A stretch of DNA of 8,017 nucleotides from assembly GCA_030635025.1 (NCBI GenBank), contig DAOVZQ010000100.1, positions 1-8,017 of the forward strand, written 5' to 3'. The DNA comes from a bacterium. GTDB taxonomy: Bacteria; Krumholzibacteriota; Krumholzibacteriia; LZORAL124-64-63. The notes beneath the pieces are model-generated. The model made no database searches, was not told the origin of the DNA, and saw nothing but the letters and a program-made list of their open reading frames with translations. Positions 5,599 to 8,017 of this stretch are shown here, piece by piece; the stretch's first letter is position 1, and every line of letters starts with the position of its first letter. The position numbers and the translations under genes are program-made.

Positions 5599-6692
5599 TG
5601 ACTGTCCTCTTGGGTTTCGACCGGCTTCGGAGCTGGGCGGAGGTGGGGTTTGCGTGTTTCGGTCGACTTGCCGATGGGCTCGCCGATAACGTTCGGATCC
5701 AGTTCGGCCGCCAGACCGGCCAGGTCCAGGCCGTAGATTTCGCGGGCGGCTTCGTCGGCGTCGCGGCCGGAGGAAACCTCCGTCAGCAATCGGCGCATGG
5801 ACTTCATGCCGCCTCGCTCCTCCACCAGACGCCACACCATCATGAACGACATGTAGCGGGACCGACGGAAGAGTTCGCGGTCGAGATCGTCGTCGAGTAT
5901 GGGATCGGCCTGGAGCAATTCCTCCGTCTCGGCCGGCGTGAGCAGGATCTCCCCCACATGACGGAACTGCTGCATGTAGTTGTTGAGGTGTATGCCCATG
6001 TCGGCGGTGTAGGCCTTAAGACCCTCGCGCAGCCAGGCCGGCAGGTCACCACAGCCGTTGGTGTCCAGCAGCCATCCCGCCACCAGATCGTAGGCGGCGT
6101 GTGCGCCCAGGGTGCGGGTCATCAAGATGGGAATGGGCTGGATGATACAGTCGTCGCCCTCGCGCTTGTACATGCGCCAGACACCGTGGCTGGTGCGGGT
6201 CTTGTAGATGTCCACTATGTCGGAGTTGTCGATACGCAGCGTGTCGTGGACCGCGAGACCGAACAGGGCTGTGACATCCTGCAGGGCCATTTCGGTAATT
6301 TCCATGAAGGCCGCCATGACACAGACCTTGTAGCCGGGATTGTATTCGAGCCGTACCCGATCCACGATCATCAGACCCTTTTCCGAAACGACATCCTCTC
6401 GATCGAGCCAGACCATGCCCTTGCAGATGGATCCGTAGCCGTAGGGGCGTCCGTCCTCGCGGGTCGGCACGACCCAGCCCGGCCAGGAATAGGCGTGCAT
6501 GTGGTCGGGATAGCCGGACTCGGCCAGCTCTTCCGGAGTCAGCCGGGGGTATGGACCGTCAGGCGTCAACGGCGGCATGTTGTGGGCGTGGGTTTCTGCG
6601 CCGGCCGTCAGGGCGTATCCGCTCAGAATAGCGATCAGCAACACCATGCAGGCCGCGACTCTGCAGGTCGGCCGCATCCAGGTCATGTTCAT
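5595..6692 (-). CDS. Secreted peptidase MA-like (gluzincin) protein with a degenerate zinc motif
   Basis: The 365-residue protein starts with a signal peptide (positive N-terminus, hydrophobic 12-30, likely cleavage near AGA-ET at 31-33), so it should act outside the cytoplasmic membrane. Residues 217-228, LPAWLREGLKAY, are the hallmark of peptidase MA-like gluzincins, where Glu223 would be the third zinc ligand. The following YMSFMMVWRLVEERGG (280-295), and the GRDADEAAREIYGLDL stretch after it also fit that family. The HExxH helix expected about 25 residues earlier is HAAYD (198-202), lacking the catalytic Glu and second His. I therefore infer a non-catalytic homologue. The C-terminus (about 335-365) is polar, Pro-rich and probably disordered. 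ATG 6692 follows GGAGGG by 6 bases and shares one base with the upstream TAA; the stop overlaps gltX by 4 bases. An unrelated fold cannot be excluded. Confidence 0.72.
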   Translation of the reverse strand: MNMTWMRPTCRVAACMVLLIAILSGYALTAGAETHAHNMPPLTPDGPYPRLTPEELAESGYPDHMHAYSWPGWVVPTREDGRPYGYGSICKGMVWLDREDVVSEKGLMIVDRVRLEYNPGYKVCVMAAFMEITEMALQDVTALFGLAVHDTLRIDNSDIVDIYKTRTSHGVWRMYKREGDDCIIQPIPILMTRTLGAHAAYDLVAGWLLDTNGCGDLPAWLREGLKAYTADMGIHLNNYMQQFRHVGEILLTPAETEELLQADPILDDDLDRELFRRSRYMSFMMVWRLVEERGGMKSMRRLLTEVSSGRDADEAAREIYGLDLAGLAAELDPNVIGEPIGKSTETRKPHLRPAPKPVETQEDSQ

Positions 6693-8017
6693 TACTTACC
6701 CTCCGCCTTCACGCGTTTGCCTTCGTCGTAGCAGTGCTTAGCCTCGATCTTATCCCCCATGGCGTCATAGACCAACCCCATGTTGTTCCAGACGGCCGAT
6801 GTTTCGTCGATTTCCAGGGCCAGCTCGTAGGCGGTCAACGCCTCGTCGTGCTGGTCCAGGTTCTGGTGACAGAGACCGCAATTGAAATAGACGCGGTAGG
6901 AGTCGGGCTCCTGTTCACCCAGGGTTTCGAAGGTCTCCAGGGCGTCGAGGTATTCGCCGGCCGATACCTGGACGAGTCCCAGATTATACCGTGCCCGGGC
7001 ATCGTCCGGGGCCATGGCCAGTGACAGCCGATAGGCATCGGCCGCCTGCACCGGGCGGTCGCTGCGATGGAGACAGTAGCCCTGTTGGAAGGCCAGCTTG
7101 GGGTCATTCTCCAAGGCGAAGGCCTTGCCATAGGCCCGCGCGGCTTCACCGTAACGTTTGGTAGTGCGCAGGGACGAAGCCAGCGCCCGCCAGCCCTGCC
7201 TCATCTCCGGGCGTCGCTCGACGACTTTGCGCAGCGGGTGCAGCGCCAGTTCGTGGTCGCCCGCCCGCTGCAGACTGAGAGCGTAGTTGTAGAGCAGTTC
7301 GGGCGGCGTATCGGGATCCGATGCTACCAGGCCCATGAACTTCCGGGCGTTCGTGTTGTCGCCCAGGGACAGGTAGATCTGGCCGATCTTGGCGGCCACG
7401 TCGTTCTGGGTCGGGTCGATATCCCACGACTTTCGGTAGGCCTCTATGGCCTCGTGGGGACGCTTCTCCTCCTCGGCGATCCGACCCCGCGCCTTCCAGC
7501 CGCCCGGACGATCGGGGGCCTCCATGGTGGCGCGCTGGGCCAAGACCTTGGCCTTCATGGTCTCACCCGCATCGAACCAGGCGGCCGATGCCAGGGGAAG
7601 CAGATCTTCGTTGTCCGGCGCGACCGACATGGCCTCTTCGTAGGCCTGAGCCGCTTCGGCGTACATCCCGGCTTCCCGCATCAGACGGGCGTCGTCTATA
7701 TGGATGCGGAGCAGGCGCGCTGTGATCGCCTGGGCCGCCCGGCCCATCTGATCGACGGGCTCACCGCCGACGGCCGCCAGATACTCGCGGGCCGGATCGG
7801 CATAGTGCCGCATCAAAACCTCGTAATCGTCGGACTCACCCGTTTCCTCCAGCAGACGGGCCAGGGCCAGGATCAACCCGCCGGAACCGGGTCCGAACAC
7901 CCCGCCGAAGGCCTCCATACCATTGCGGTACGACTGCAGAGCCAGAGCGTCGTCGCCTGCGGCGCGCCAGGCGTCGCCGATCATCTTGTGGGCGTCGAGT
8001 CCGCCGTCCGCGGAAAA
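6692..8017 (-). CDS. TPR-repeat protein, partial (5' end beyond the window)
   Basis: The open frame continues to the last base of the window with no stop, so the gene is cut at its 5' end; the in-frame ATG at 7984 lies inside a TPR helix and is probably not the start. The visible 441 residues are mostly tetratricopeptide repeats of about 33-34 residues: one near the right edge, a degenerate helical stretch (about 7900-7700), then about ten repeats without gaps from about 7696 to 6710. Several match the consensus well, for example NLGLVQVSAGEYLDALETF and NMGLVYDAMGDKIEAKHCY. TPR arrays bind other proteins; the partner is unknown. No membrane segment is visible. The stop overlaps the start of the secreted pseudo-peptidase gene by one base, and the last codons hold that gene's ribosome binding site, so the two are coupled and their products may act together. 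Confidence 0.9.
   Translation of the reverse strand, partial: FSADGGLDAHKMIGDAWRAAGDDALALQSYRNGMEAFGGVFGPGSGGLILALARLLEETGESDDYEVLMRHYADPAREYLAAVGGEPVDQMGRAAQAITARLLRIHIDDARLMREAGMYAEAAQAYEEAMSVAPDNEDLLPLASAAWFDAGETMKAKVLAQRATMEAPDRPGGWKARGRIAEEEKRPHEAIEAYRKSWDIDPTQNDVAAKIGQIYLSLGDNTNARKFMGLVASDPDTPPELLYNYALSLQRAGDHELALHPLRKVVERRPEMRQGWRALASSLRTTKRYGEAARAYGKAFALENDPKLAFQQGYCLHRSDRPVQAADAYRLSLAMAPDDARARYNLGLVQVSAGEYLDALETFETLGEQEPDSYRVYFNCGLCHQNLDQHDEALTAYELALEIDETSAVWNNMGLVYDAMGDKIEAKHCYDEGKRVKAEGK

Noticed and set aside
5599..5835. 79-codon upstream extension of gltX
   Set aside because: The extension is low-complexity Arg/Gly/Pro from another frame of the upstream gene; the synthetase fold and a proper ribosome binding site mark ATG 5598.
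5562..6731. Long plus-strand open frame (389 codons) opposite the pseudo-peptidase and gltX start
   Set aside because: It is the antisense of well supported coupled genes, with no domain-like composition and no ribosome binding site context; GC-rich coding DNA often leaves an open antisense frame.

Overview
The window is GC-rich bacterial DNA made of two parts that meet at a pair of tRNA genes. On the right (about 1785-8017) everything lies on the minus strand and looks chromosomal and GC-rich. On the left (1-1825) a plus-strand large serine recombinase and a small gene in front of it look like the end of an integrated mobile element with a lower GC content. By hand count GC is 29/60 in 121-180 and 48/60 in 4321-4380. 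I cannot name the organism. High GC, a glutamyl-tRNA synthetase next to tRNA-Gln and tRNA-Glu, and an operon of TPR and secreted proteins would fit several GC-rich lineages, including deltaproteobacterial and FCB-type candidate phyla, but this is a weak inference.

Minus strand, in order of transcription: (1) a TPR protein that runs in from beyond the right edge; (2) a secreted protein with the fold signature of a gluzincin (peptidase MA-like) metalloprotease whose zinc motif is destroyed; (3) gltX, glutamyl-tRNA synthetase; (4) a membrane protein fusing a 4-TM holin-like domain to an alkaline-phosphatase-superfamily phosphodiesterase; (5) tRNA-Gln(CUG); (6) tRNA-Glu(CUC). Genes 1 to 4 overlap at every junction (TAATG, ATGA, and a longer overlap at the last), so they probably form one translationally coupled operon. 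The tRNA pair has its own good promoter just after the phosphodiesterase stop codon (-35 TTGCAT, 17 bp, -10 TATATT) and a strong intrinsic terminator 74 nt after tRNA-Glu.

The most interesting place is the boundary. The recombinase reading frame runs into tRNA-Glu from the opposite direction, and its last 13 residues are the antisense of the tRNA 3' half. The terminator of the tRNA unit lies inside the recombinase coding sequence. The simplest model is that the element integrated at the 3' end of tRNA-Glu, with the recombinase gene at the element edge. It now supplies both the tRNA's 3' flank and the tRNA transcript's terminator, while the host tRNA supplies the recombinase's C-terminal tail and stop codon. 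The other element end is outside the window, so the integration is inferred, not shown. I saw no CRISPR array, no rRNA and no insertion sequence.
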